Shown here piece after piece: positions 7,995-13,537 of a stretch of DNA of 13,537 nucleotides. The notes under the pieces are model-generated. The model did no database searches, was not told the origin of the DNA, and worked only from the letters and a program-made list of their open reading frames with translations. This DNA is from CAIMMJ01 sp037131955 (lineage in GTDB: Bacteria; Bacteroidota; Bacteroidia; UBA4408). Each line of letters begins with the position of its first letter. Within the stretch, counting starts at the first letter, position 1. Made by a program: the position numbers and the translations under genes. Location of the stretch: the NCBI GenBank assembly GCA_037131955.1, contig JBAXQC010000073.1, positions 1 through 13,537 on the forward strand, read 5' to 3'.

Positions 7995-8314
7995 GGATTT
8001 TTATAAAAATATTTGTTTATTGTTAATAAAATCAGGGCTTTTGTTAATAACCATGCTCTAAACCACCTATTTTAGGCACTTTGCAACTATAAATTCAATA
8101 AAATATTACGCTAAAATTATAGATTAATTAATCCATCCCTGTTAAATACTCAAATGTCGGTTACCAAGGTTATCATTGGGCATTAAATTAAAATTGATAC
8201 AGAATTTGTCCAATGTTAATATGTATGCGTTTAATAAAAAATGTCTTTCACACTGCGAGGAAATTCACTTGGGTGGACATAAAAAGGAGTGATTTATTTT
8301 TTTCGAGAGTTAGT
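7995..8314. other. Non-coding stretch between HU and the 3-hydroxyacyl-CoA dehydrogenase
   Basis: About 320 bp lie between the HU promoter and the end of the dehydrogenase gene. I find no open frame of useful length, no tRNA and no TAnnTTTG motif on either strand here. The notable structure is the inverted repeat at 8174-8215, listed separately. A weak hairpin (ATGTC…GACAT, 8239-8280) followed by T on the minus strand may end the peptidase-dehydrogenase transcript, but its stem is only 5 bp. Confidence 0.6.
8174..8215. repeat. Imperfect inverted repeat / hairpin of unknown role
   Basis: CATTGGGC (8174-8181) pairs with GTCCAATG (8208-8215), with one G-U pair. After a 3-nt bulge AAATT (8185-8189) pairs with AATTT (8203-8207), leaving a 13-nt loop. 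That makes 13 pairs with one bulge. Neither side is followed by a T-tract, so it is not a standard terminator. It could be an RNA 3' structure, a protein-binding site or chance in AT-rich DNA. Confidence 0.4.
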
Positions 8315-9481
8315 TTAAATCATAAACAGTTCATCTTTCTCACTTATTCTTTTTAGCGAAACACTGCACCTGTATCTTTCTTCACCATAAAAATTTTGCA
8401 AATTTGTTAATGTATTCACCACATTTTTTATTCCAAGTTCATTTGCCCATTGTAATAATCCTTTAGGATAATTTACACCTTTAGTCATCGCCAATTCTAT
8501 ATCGTTAGTATTTGCAATAGAATAATTTAGGGCCTCGGCAGCTTCATTTATTAGCATGCAAATAATTCTATTAAAAATTTGTTGCCCTAATTCCTCGTTC
8601 TCTATTGGTTTGATTGGTAATTCTTTTGTGTAATCGTAATAACCTCTTCCTGACTTTCTGCCATAAAATCCTGCTTCAAACAATCTTTTTTGAGTTATAG
8701 ATGGTTTGTATTTAGCATCAAAAAACATTTGTTCAAATACTGTTTCAGTAACTCTAAAATTAACATCGTGTCCTATAAAGTCCATTAATTCAAATGGCCC
8801 CATTTTAAACCCTCCATACGTTTTCATTGCCCAATCTATTGTTGCAAAATCTGCAATTCCTTCGTCATAAATTCTTAGAGCCTCGCCGTAAAATGGTCTT
8901 GCAATTCTATTAACTATAAAGCCAGGTGTATCTTTTGCTAAAACTGGAATTTTATTCCAATGTTTCATTAATTCTATCAGTTCTATTTCAAGATTTTCTT
9001 TGGTGGCAACACCCGGAATTACTTCTACCAATGGCATAATAGGAGCAGGGTTAAAAAAATGCAAACCAATTACTCTTTCTTTATAAATACAAGCCGAACT
9101 TATTGCTGCAATGGACAGAGAACTAGTATTTGTAGCTAAAATACACTCTTTGGAAACAATTTTTTCTAAGGAGGCAAACAAAGTTTTTTTTACATCCAAA
9201 ATTTCTACAATTGCCTCAACAATCAAATTGCAGTTTGCTAGCTCTTCTAGTGTATTTGCTGAAAAAATATTTGCATTGGCTTTTTGTAAATCATCTTCAC
9301 TAATTTTTCCTTTTTGAACTAAAACTTCTAAGGTGTTTTTTAATTTAATAGTGGCATTTTCTGCTGCATTTGTTTGGTTATCGTATAAAAAAACTTTATT
9401 ACCTGCCAATAATGCAACTTGTGCAATTCCGCTTCCCATGGCACCTGCACCAATTATACCAACTGTGTTTATTGTGTTCAT
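8315..9481 (-). CDS. 3-hydroxyacyl-CoA (3-hydroxybutyryl-CoA) dehydrogenase, NAD-dependent
   Basis: The 388-residue protein has an N-terminal Rossmann domain with GAGAMG at residues 11-16 and D34 for NAD ribose. The catalytic region is LHFFNPAPIMPLVEVI. H141 and E153 match the family's His-Glu pair, with the expected 12-residue spacing, and N144 and S120 sit near the active site. A 3HCDH C-terminal domain follows (about 186-285) and then a second, shorter copy-like segment (about 290-388). The protein is therefore longer than stand-alone Hbd (about 280) and shorter than PaaH-type proteins (about 475). It oxidises 3-hydroxyacyl-CoA to 3-oxoacyl-CoA in beta-oxidation or in butyrate/phenylacetate-type pathways. 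The exact substrate is not decided by sequence. Its ATG lies 3 bp after the stop of the upstream M16 peptidase gene, so the two are cotranscribed and probably translationally coupled. Confidence 0.92.
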   Translation of the reverse strand: MNTINTVGIIGAGAMGSGIAQVALLAGNKVFLYDNQTNAAENATIKLKNTLEVLVQKGKISEDDLQKANANIFSANTLEELANCNLIVEAIVEILDVKKTLFASLEKIVSKECILATNTSSLSIAAISSACIYKERVIGLHFFNPAPIMPLVEVIPGVATKENLEIELIELMKHWNKIPVLAKDTPGFIVNRIARPFYGEALRIYDEGIADFATIDWAMKTYGGFKMGPFELMDFIGHDVNFRVTETVFEQMFFDAKYKPSITQKRLFEAGFYGRKSGRGYYDYTKELPIKPIENEELGQQIFNRIICMLINEAAEALNYSIANTNDIELAMTKGVNYPKGLLQWANELGIKNVVNTLTNLQNFYGEERYRCSVSLKRISEKDELFMI

Positions 9482-9484
9482 TCT

Positions 9485-10717
9485 TTATTTTTTTGATTGA
9501 AAGTGCAACGTATTGAATTTATTTTCATCAAGAATTTTATTACTTAGCTCTAATATTTGCTCAGCTGTAATATTATCTATCTTTTTATATACTTCAGAGA
9601 GTTCATCAATTTTATTAAACACTAAAAAACTTTTTGCTAAGCCAGAAGCCAATCCCACCTTGTTTTCTTGAGACAAAGCAATGTTTCCTTTTAGTTGTTT
9701 TTTTGCGTTGTTTAATTGAACAATTCCCATTTTCTTGTCTCTAAGTAATTTCAATTCTTTGTTCACTAAATTTAAAGTTTTATTAAAATTCTTTTTTTCT
9801 GTTGCAAAGTAAATAGAAAATAATCCTATATCCTGATAGGAACTATAAGTTGATTCTATGTTGTATGTAAATCCATATTTCTCTCGTATAGCAAGGTTTA
9901 ATCTAGTATTCATTGCGGGGCCTCCAAAAAAATTATTAAGCAAAACCATTGCAATTCTATCCTTGCTTTTTAAAGAAGGAGCATAAGTTCCCATTACTAA
10001 ATGTTCTTGTTGAATATCTTTTAATTTTACTAATTGCTGTATTTTTTTTGTAGGCAAAAATTTTAATAAACTGTGGTTATTGTTTGATACATTAAAGCTA
10101 AAATAAGTCTCAATTAATTTAGCCGAATGCTTTAATTCGTGATTCCCAATAATACTGAGAGCCATATTAGAAGGCGTGTAAAAGGAACTAAAATATTCCA
10201 TTACCTTTTTTTTATTAAATGATTTTACAGATTCTTGCGTGCCTAAAATATTTTTTCCGAGTGAATGATTAGGAAAAACAACCTCATCAAATTCATCCAT
10301 AATTAAATCAGAAGGGTTGTCTTCGTAAGAAAGGATTTCATCTAAAATAACTTCCTTTTCTTTTTTTAATTCTTTTTCAGGGAATGTAGAATTTTGAATA
10401 ATATCGTTAAGCAGTTCTAAAGCTCTCTCTAAATAAATATTTTGAACGGTGATGTAAATGCAAGTTTCTTCTTTAGAAGTGTAAGCATTTATCTCACCAC
10501 CCACAGAGTCTATTCGGTTGAGGATGTGAAAGGAGTTTCTTTTTTTTGTGCCTTTAAAAAGTATGTGTTCAATAAAGTGGGCAATTCCTTGTTGAAGATT
10601 GTTTTCGTGACGGCTGCCTGCATTTATTACTAGAGAAATATAACTTATCTCGGAATTGTTGGGAACAAGAATGTATTTAAAACCGTTTGGAAGAATGTTG
10701 GTAAGAATTTTGTTCAT
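9485..10717 (-). CDS. M16 family zinc metallopeptidase (pitrilysin / processing-peptidase type)
   Basis: The 410-residue protein has the inverted zinc motif HFIEH (H47-x-x-E50-H51). The further acidic ligand region is KEVILDEI, and E127 is at about the family spacing. The C-terminal half carries the substrate-cleft signature GGPAMNTRL…REKYGFTYN, which supplies the conserved Arg and Tyr. Length and layout match bacterial single-chain MPP-like M16B enzymes, which cleave peptides or unfolded proteins. No signal peptide is evident, so a cytoplasmic location is inferred. The ATG at 10715-10717 was chosen over a TTG at 10726 because the TTG lies inside the -7 element. It is the first gene of an operon with the 3-hydroxyacyl-CoA dehydrogenase 3 bp downstream; the metabolic logic of that pairing is not obvious. 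Confidence 0.93.
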   Translation of the reverse strand: MNKILTNILPNGFKYILVPNNSEISYISLVINAGSRHENNLQQGIAHFIEHILFKGTKKRNSFHILNRIDSVGGEINAYTSKEETCIYITVQNIYLERALELLNDIIQNSTFPEKELKKEKEVILDEILSYEDNPSDLIMDEFDEVVFPNHSLGKNILGTQESVKSFNKKKVMEYFSSFYTPSNMALSIIGNHELKHSAKLIETYFSFNVSNNNHSLLKFLPTKKIQQLVKLKDIQQEHLVMGTYAPSLKSKDRIAMVLLNNFFGGPAMNTRLNLAIREKYGFTYNIESTYSSYQDIGLFSIYFATEKKNFNKTLNLVNKELKLLRDKKMGIVQLNNAKKQLKGNIALSQENKVGLASGLAKSFLVFNKIDELSEVYKKIDNITAEQILELSNKILDENKFNTLHFQSKK

Positions 10718-10723
10718 CGAAAG

Positions 10724-10757
10724 CAAAAATAGTCTTTAAGTAGATTAATAAACACAA
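10724..10757 (-). promoter_or_regulatory. Promoter of the M16 peptidase operon (TTG-N23-TATTTTTG)
   Basis: On the minus strand TATTTTTG (10724-10731) matches TAnnTTTG exactly and ends 6 nt before the ATG at 10717. A TTG lies 23 nt upstream (10755-10757), at the long end of the reported spacing. The RNA should start within a few bases of the ATG, so the mRNA is predicted to be leaderless or nearly so. Confidence 0.55.
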
Positions 10758-10832
10758 TTTATAATAAAAAAATAATAGTTTAAAACTGCACAGTTAATTC
10801 CAATAAACCGATAAATAATACAACTCGCAGTA

Positions 10833-10840
10833 TAATTTTG
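10833..10840 (+). promoter_or_regulatory. -7 element of a candidate small RNA (TAATTTTG)
   Basis: TAATTTTG matches TAnnTTTG exactly on the plus strand. The predicted RNA start (about 10844) coincides with the first base of a perfect 6-bp hairpin. No protein gene follows for more than 200 bp, and a strong terminator lies 129 nt downstream. No TTG is found at the -33 position, which lowers confidence. Confidence 0.45.
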
Positions 10841-10843
10841 TTC

Positions 10844-11008
10844 GTTGGTTGAAATTTACCAACTCAAGTGTAGTTTTTCAGTTAAACAGAGCAAACAACC
10901 ATAAAAACTAGCTGCCTATGGAAAGAACAAAAGAAATTTAGCTCATAAAAAAACTTGGTTTGAAATGTAAAAAGCAGAGTTTAGAAAATTTTCTATCTCT
11001 GCTTTTTT
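10844..11008 (+). ncRNA. Candidate small structured RNA, about 165 nt
   Basis: Between the divergent peptidase and efp genes, an orphan promoter (10833-10840) and a strong intrinsic terminator (10969-11008) bracket a stretch without a credible reading frame. The transcript would fold into three hairpins. The first is GTTGGT (10844-10849) with ACCAAC (10858-10863), at its very 5' end. The second is TAGTTTTT (10871-10878) with AAAAACTA (10903-10910), a perfect 8-bp stem with a 24-nt loop. The third is the terminator. TTGGTTGAAATTTA (10845-10858) recurs, with one inserted base and one change, at 10955-10969. It does not match 6S RNA (the ends do not pair into a long rod) or tmRNA (too short, no tRNA-like ends) as I know them. 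An efp leader/attenuator is the main alternative, but efp has its own promoter. Confidence 0.45.
10969..11008 (+). terminator. Intrinsic terminator upstream of efp
   Basis: AAAAAGCAGAG (10969-10979) pairs with CTCTGCTTTTT (10997-11007). Inside it a second perfect palindrome pairs TAGAAAA (10982-10988) with TTTTCTA (10989-10995), which would extend the stem. A run of six T follows the GC-rich part. No annotated gene ends here, so it implies an unannotated plus-strand transcript, the candidate small RNA. Confidence 0.75.
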
Positions 11009-11036
11009 GTTTTTTTGATTGTTACTCTTAGTTTTG
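11006..11036 (+). promoter_or_regulatory. Promoter of efp (TTTG-N19-TAGTTTTG)
   Basis: TTTG at 11006-11009, then 19 nt, then TAGTTTTG at 11029-11036: both elements match the Bacteroidota consensus and the spacing equals that of the HU promoter. The RNA start is predicted near 11041, giving an A-rich leader of about 19 nt with no Shine-Dalgarno sequence. The -33 element lies in the T-tract of the preceding terminator. This supports ATG 11060 as the start rather than an upstream frame extension to 11015, which would begin before the promoter's -7 element. Confidence 0.75.
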
Positions 11037-11059
11037 CAAAAAAAACAATATTTAAAAGA

Positions 11060-11620
11060 ATGGCAACTACCGGTGATATAAATGTAGGAACAGTATTAAG
11101 ATTCAATGGAGAATTGGTTCAAATTGTAGAATACCAGCACAGAACTCCAGGAAATTTAAGGGCTTTTTACCAGGCAAAGATGAAAAATTTAAAAACTGGA
11201 AAAACAGTTGAAAATCGCTTTCGTTCGGGCGAAGAAGTAGAAGTTGCAAGGGTAGAATACCGCACCCTACAATATATATATGCCGAAAATGATTTTATTG
11301 TTTGCATGGACAACGATACGTTTGAGCAAATATCTATTCCTTCTTTTATGTTTGGAGAAGGTTTAAAATTTATGAAAGAAGGCATGGAAGTTAAAGTTGC
11401 ATTTGAAAATGACGAACCAATTTTAGCAGAACCACCAACATTTGTTGTGTTAGAAATTACATATACCGAGCCAGGAATAAAAGGAGATACTGCAACTAAC
11501 ACATTAAAAGCTGCAACTGTTGAAACAGGCGCTACCGTTATGGTTCCTTTGTTTGTGAACCAAGGCGAAAAAATAAAAATAGATACCAGAAACAATTCTT
11601 ACTCAGAGAGAGTAAAGTAA
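11060..11620 (+). CDS. efp: Elongation factor P
   Basis: The 186-residue protein aligns with EF-P over its full length (E. coli EF-P is 188). An N-terminal KOW-like barrel (MATTGDINVG…) is followed by two OB-like domains, ending in the typical TRNNSYSERVK. EF-P binds between the P and E sites of the ribosome and speeds peptide-bond formation at polyproline stretches. The start at 11060 fits both the conserved N-terminus and the promoter; an in-frame start at 11015 would add 15 residues not seen in the family. The tip of domain I reads TPGNLRAFY (29-37). Asn32 stands where E. coli has the modified Lys34 and Pseudomonas has Arg32, so neither lysylation nor rhamnosylation at that place is possible. 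A single-gene unit with its own promoter and terminator. Confidence 0.97.
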   Translation: MATTGDINVGTVLRFNGELVQIVEYQHRTPGNLRAFYQAKMKNLKTGKTVENRFRSGEEVEVARVEYRTLQYIYAENDFIVCMDNDTFEQISIPSFMFGEGLKFMKEGMEVKVAFENDEPILAEPPTFVVLEITYTEPGIKGDTATNTLKAATVETGATVMVPLFVNQGEKIKIDTRNNSYSERVK

Positions 11621-11641
11621 ACGTTTAAATAAATTTTAAAG

Positions 11642-11675
11642 AGCTCGTCATCAAAAATTGACGGGCTTTTTTTTT
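11642..11675 (+). terminator. Terminator of efp
   Basis: AGCTCGTCA (11642-11650) pairs with TGACGGGCT (11659-11667) with one T-G wobble across an 8-nt loop, and is followed by an unbroken run of nine T (11667-11675). It begins 21 nt after the efp stop codon. It is a textbook intrinsic terminator. Confidence 0.9.
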
Positions 11676-11721
11676 GAACAATTTTATTACTTTCTTTGCT
11701 TGCCATCAAACCCAACATTCA

Positions 11722-13323
11722 TTGAATAATATTACTACCGACGTTCATGCTTTTTCTAGGTTGCAAACTTATAGTGTTTTTATAGTGGGATTGTTGGCAG
11801 GAATTTACTTTTTTGTATTTAAAGTAATTGGATGGGACTTTGCCCATTATCCAGGCGATTTGGGCGATGGAAGGTTTAATATGTATGTGTTAGAACATGC
11901 TTACAAGTTTTTGATAGGCAAAGAAAAATCGCTTTGGGACGCCCCATTTATGTTTCCTGAAAATAATATAATTACCTATTCTGATAATTTAATTGGCACT
12001 GCACCTTTGTATGGATTTTTTAGGCTGCTTGGTTCCAACAGAGAACTTTCATTTCAGTATTGGTTTGTTTTGGTTTGCAGTTTAAATTATTTGTGTGGAT
12101 TTGTTTTTTTTAAAACTATTTTTAAAAATCCATTTTCTGCCACTTTGGGTGCATTTGTTTTTGCCTTTTCTATGTCTTTGCAATCACAGATGAGCCATGC
12201 ACAAACGTTTCCGAGATTTGCAATTCCAATAGCTTTTTTGATGATGTATAAATTTTATAAAGACTTGAATTTAGTTTATTTGGGATTTGCCATTTTTGCC
12301 TTAGTTTTTCAATTCTATTGTGCCATTTATTTGGGTTTTTTGTTAACATTTCCATTAGTACTAGCAATTTGCCTTGTTTTTGTTTATAGATGGAAAACAA
12401 CATATTTACTTATAAATGAAAAGTATTGGTTATTGAAATTTATGCTGGTTGTTGTATTTAATTTATTGTTGCTATTGCCATTGATGCTTCCCTATTATGA
12501 AAGATCAAAAACAGTGGGATTAAATTCTTATGAAAATATCTTTAACACCATACCAACAGTTGGTTCTTATTTTTTTAGCCAAAAAGGAAGTTTGATTTGG
12601 GATTTTATGAGTACCTATTTGATAGAAAAACTGCCTTCTTTTTGGGAACATCAGCTGTTTTCTGGGGCAATAGCAACGCTGTGCTTTATTGCTTTTTTAC
12701 TGATTATTATTATTAAATTATTTAGGTCAAGAAAGGAGGATTCAAAATTTATATATGTTATTTTTTTTACCTCAGTTTTATCATTTATCTTCTTTTTGAG
12801 AATAAATAATTTTTCACCTTATGCCTTGTTATTTAAAATTCCAGGCTTTGCATCATTAAGATGTTTAACAAGAATAATCAATATTCAAGTATTGTTTTTT
12901 GGGTTTTCGGTTTCGTATATATTTACAATTATTTGGAAGCAAAAAATTAAAATTAAGTATGTAACTTTTATTCTGTTTTTTTCATTGTTAATAATTGATA
13001 CATATTTCTATGCTGATAAGATTTATAAAAAAGAAAAATCTGTTGCACAAAATAGAGAAAGTAAATTGATTGAAAAATTAAAAAATGTGCCCAAAAATTC
13101 AGTGATTTCTTATGAGCCAAGCTATATAGAAAACAGCACGATAGATTACCAAATAGATGCCATGCTTGCTGCACAAACACTTGATTTGATTTGCCTAAAC
13201 GGCTATTCATCCACATCACCACCAAACTATGGAAAATATTGGGAACATCCTGATAGCCTATCGAGAATGGAATGGCTAAAAAATAAGGATTTGGGAAATA
13301 AAAAAATCGCAGTTGTTCATTGA
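11722..13323 (+). CDS. Polytopic inner-membrane protein, GT-C glycosyltransferase-like
   Basis: No ATG lies before the first membrane helix. The frame is open from 11662, and the first possible start, TTG 11674, sits in the T-run of the efp terminator. TTG 11722 is preferred because it leaves a 16-residue cytoplasmic tail before helix 1 and gives 533 residues. I count about 10-11 membrane segments, followed by a short soluble C-terminal part (about the last 80-90 residues). After helix 1 the first outer loop holds YPGDLGDGRFN, with acidic residues placed as in GT-C enzymes, and then FPENNIITYSDNLIG. GT-C proteins transfer sugars from polyprenyl-phosphate donors on the periplasmic face. The family call rests on topology and that loop, so function is inferred. 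It runs tail to tail, with 1 bp between stops, against the TraB-like gene. Confidence 0.75.
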   Translation: MNNITTDVHAFSRLQTYSVFIVGLLAGIYFFVFKVIGWDFAHYPGDLGDGRFNMYVLEHAYKFLIGKEKSLWDAPFMFPENNIITYSDNLIGTAPLYGFFRLLGSNRELSFQYWFVLVCSLNYLCGFVFFKTIFKNPFSATLGAFVFAFSMSLQSQMSHAQTFPRFAIPIAFLMMYKFYKDLNLVYLGFAIFALVFQFYCAIYLGFLLTFPLVLAICLVFVYRWKTTYLLINEKYWLLKFMLVVVFNLLLLLPLMLPYYERSKTVGLNSYENIFNTIPTVGSYFFSQKGSLIWDFMSTYLIEKLPSFWEHQLFSGAIATLCFIAFLLIIIIKLFRSRKEDSKFIYVIFFTSVLSFIFFLRINNFSPYALLFKIPGFASLRCLTRIINIQVLFFGFSVSYIFTIIWKQKIKIKYVTFILFFSLLIIDTYFYADKIYKKEKSVAQNRESKLIEKLKNVPKNSVISYEPSYIENSTIDYQIDAMLAAQTLDLICLNGYSSTSPPNYGKYWEHPDSLSRMEWLKNKDLGNKKIAVVH

Positions 13324-13324
13324 G

Positions 13325-13537
13325 CTATTCTAAGCTTTTTAACTGATATCCCAATTTTCTTAGTTGATTTATCATTCCCGTTTCTCCCCCCAAATGTGCT
13401 GCACCAACAGCTATAAAAGTAGCATTTTCTTTTACTAATTTATCCAATATCGGTACCCATTTTTTGTTCCTGCTAAACAATAATTTTTCTCCATCCAATT
13501 CTTTTGTGGCTTGTGCAGCCATTTCATCCACATTTCC
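13325..13537 (-). CDS. TraB/GumN-family protein, C-terminal end
   Basis: The frame is open to the window edge, so the gene starts outside; the GTG at 13531 is not taken as a start. The 70 visible residues match the end of TraB/GumN (PrgY-like) proteins: LLFSRNKKWVPILDKLV, then FIAVGAAHLGGETGMINQLRKLGY, where G-x-x-H-L-x-G is the family's C-terminal motif. Members are thought to be metal-dependent hydrolases or peptide-binding surface proteins; the N-terminal catalytic part and any signal peptide are beyond the window. The stop codon is separated by 1 bp from the stop of the convergent membrane-protein gene, and no terminator is visible between them. Confidence 0.8.
   Translation of the reverse strand, partial: GNVDEMAAQATKELDGEKLLFSRNKKWVPILDKLVKENATFIAVGAAHLGGETGMINQLRKLGYQLKSLE

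Noticed and set aside
8239..8280. Terminator for the peptidase-dehydrogenase operon
   Set aside because: The stem is only 5 bp (ATGTC/GACAT) with a long unpaired interior; the T-run after it is suggestive but not enough to call it.
10918..10941. Seven-codon frame (MERTKEI, stop) inside the candidate small RNA, possible leader peptide
   Set aside because: Very short, no ribosome-binding context, no run of a regulatory amino acid, and no pairing scheme linking it to the terminator.
10844..11008. Identification of the candidate RNA as 6S RNA or tmRNA
   Set aside because: The 5' and 3' ends do not form a long closing rod with a central bubble, and there are no tRNA-like ends or tag reading frame.
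11167..11595. 142-codon minus-strand frame across efp
   Set aside because: It is antisense to a confidently identified EF-P and shows no family features.

Overview
The window is AT-rich chromosomal DNA from a member of the Bacteroidota. Several features support this. Promoters match the Bacteroidota -7 motif TAnnTTTG. Start codons are preceded by A/T-rich leaders without obvious Shine-Dalgarno sequences. There is a giant secreted lamin-tail-domain protein with a FlgD-like C-terminal domain. The EF-P has a tip of the 'PGNLRAF' type, which I remember (without a search) from Chitinophagia/Cytophagia-like lineages. No tRNA, rRNA, CRISPR array, insertion sequence or phage gene was seen.

Layout, left to right. 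(1) 1-858 +, the C-terminal nucleotide-binding part of an MsbA-like exporter cut by the window edge. (2) 883-5094 -, a 1403-residue secreted protein with four lamin-tail modules alternating with Ig-like modules. (3) 5148-6842 +, a fused double-ATPase of the peptide/nickel (Dpp/Opp) ABC type, divergent from the lamin-tail gene across only 53 bp. (4) 6847-7560 -, an RsmI-like (tetrapyrrole methylase fold) SAM methyltransferase, convergent with the ATPase. (5) 7637-7924 -, an HU-family DNA-binding protein with a clear promoter and a strong terminator. (6) About 390 bp of non-coding DNA (7925-8314) holding the HU promoter and one long imperfect hairpin. (7) 8315-9481 and 9485-10717, both -, a two-gene operon of an M16 zinc peptidase followed after 3 bp by a 3-hydroxyacyl-CoA dehydrogenase. 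(8) About 340 bp (10718-11059) between the peptidase and efp, holding an orphan promoter, two hairpins and a strong intrinsic terminator, best explained as a small RNA gene of about 165 nt. (9) 11060-11620 +, elongation factor P with its own promoter and terminator. (10) 11722-13323 +, a polytopic membrane protein resembling GT-C glycosyltransferases, with no ATG start. (11) 13325-13537 -, the C-terminal end of a TraB/GumN-family protein.

Most of this is housekeeping content rather than an accessory island, and I see no multi-gene novel system. The most interesting items are regulatory. One is the candidate small RNA between the peptidase and efp, whose terminator U-tract overlaps the efp -33 element. 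Another is two genes in which TAnnTTTG lies exactly 6 nt before the ATG, implying leaderless or nearly leaderless mRNAs. The third is an overlapping divergent promoter pair at 5095-5147. The EF-P tip, which lacks the usual Lys or Arg, and the four-module lamin-tail protein also merit checking.
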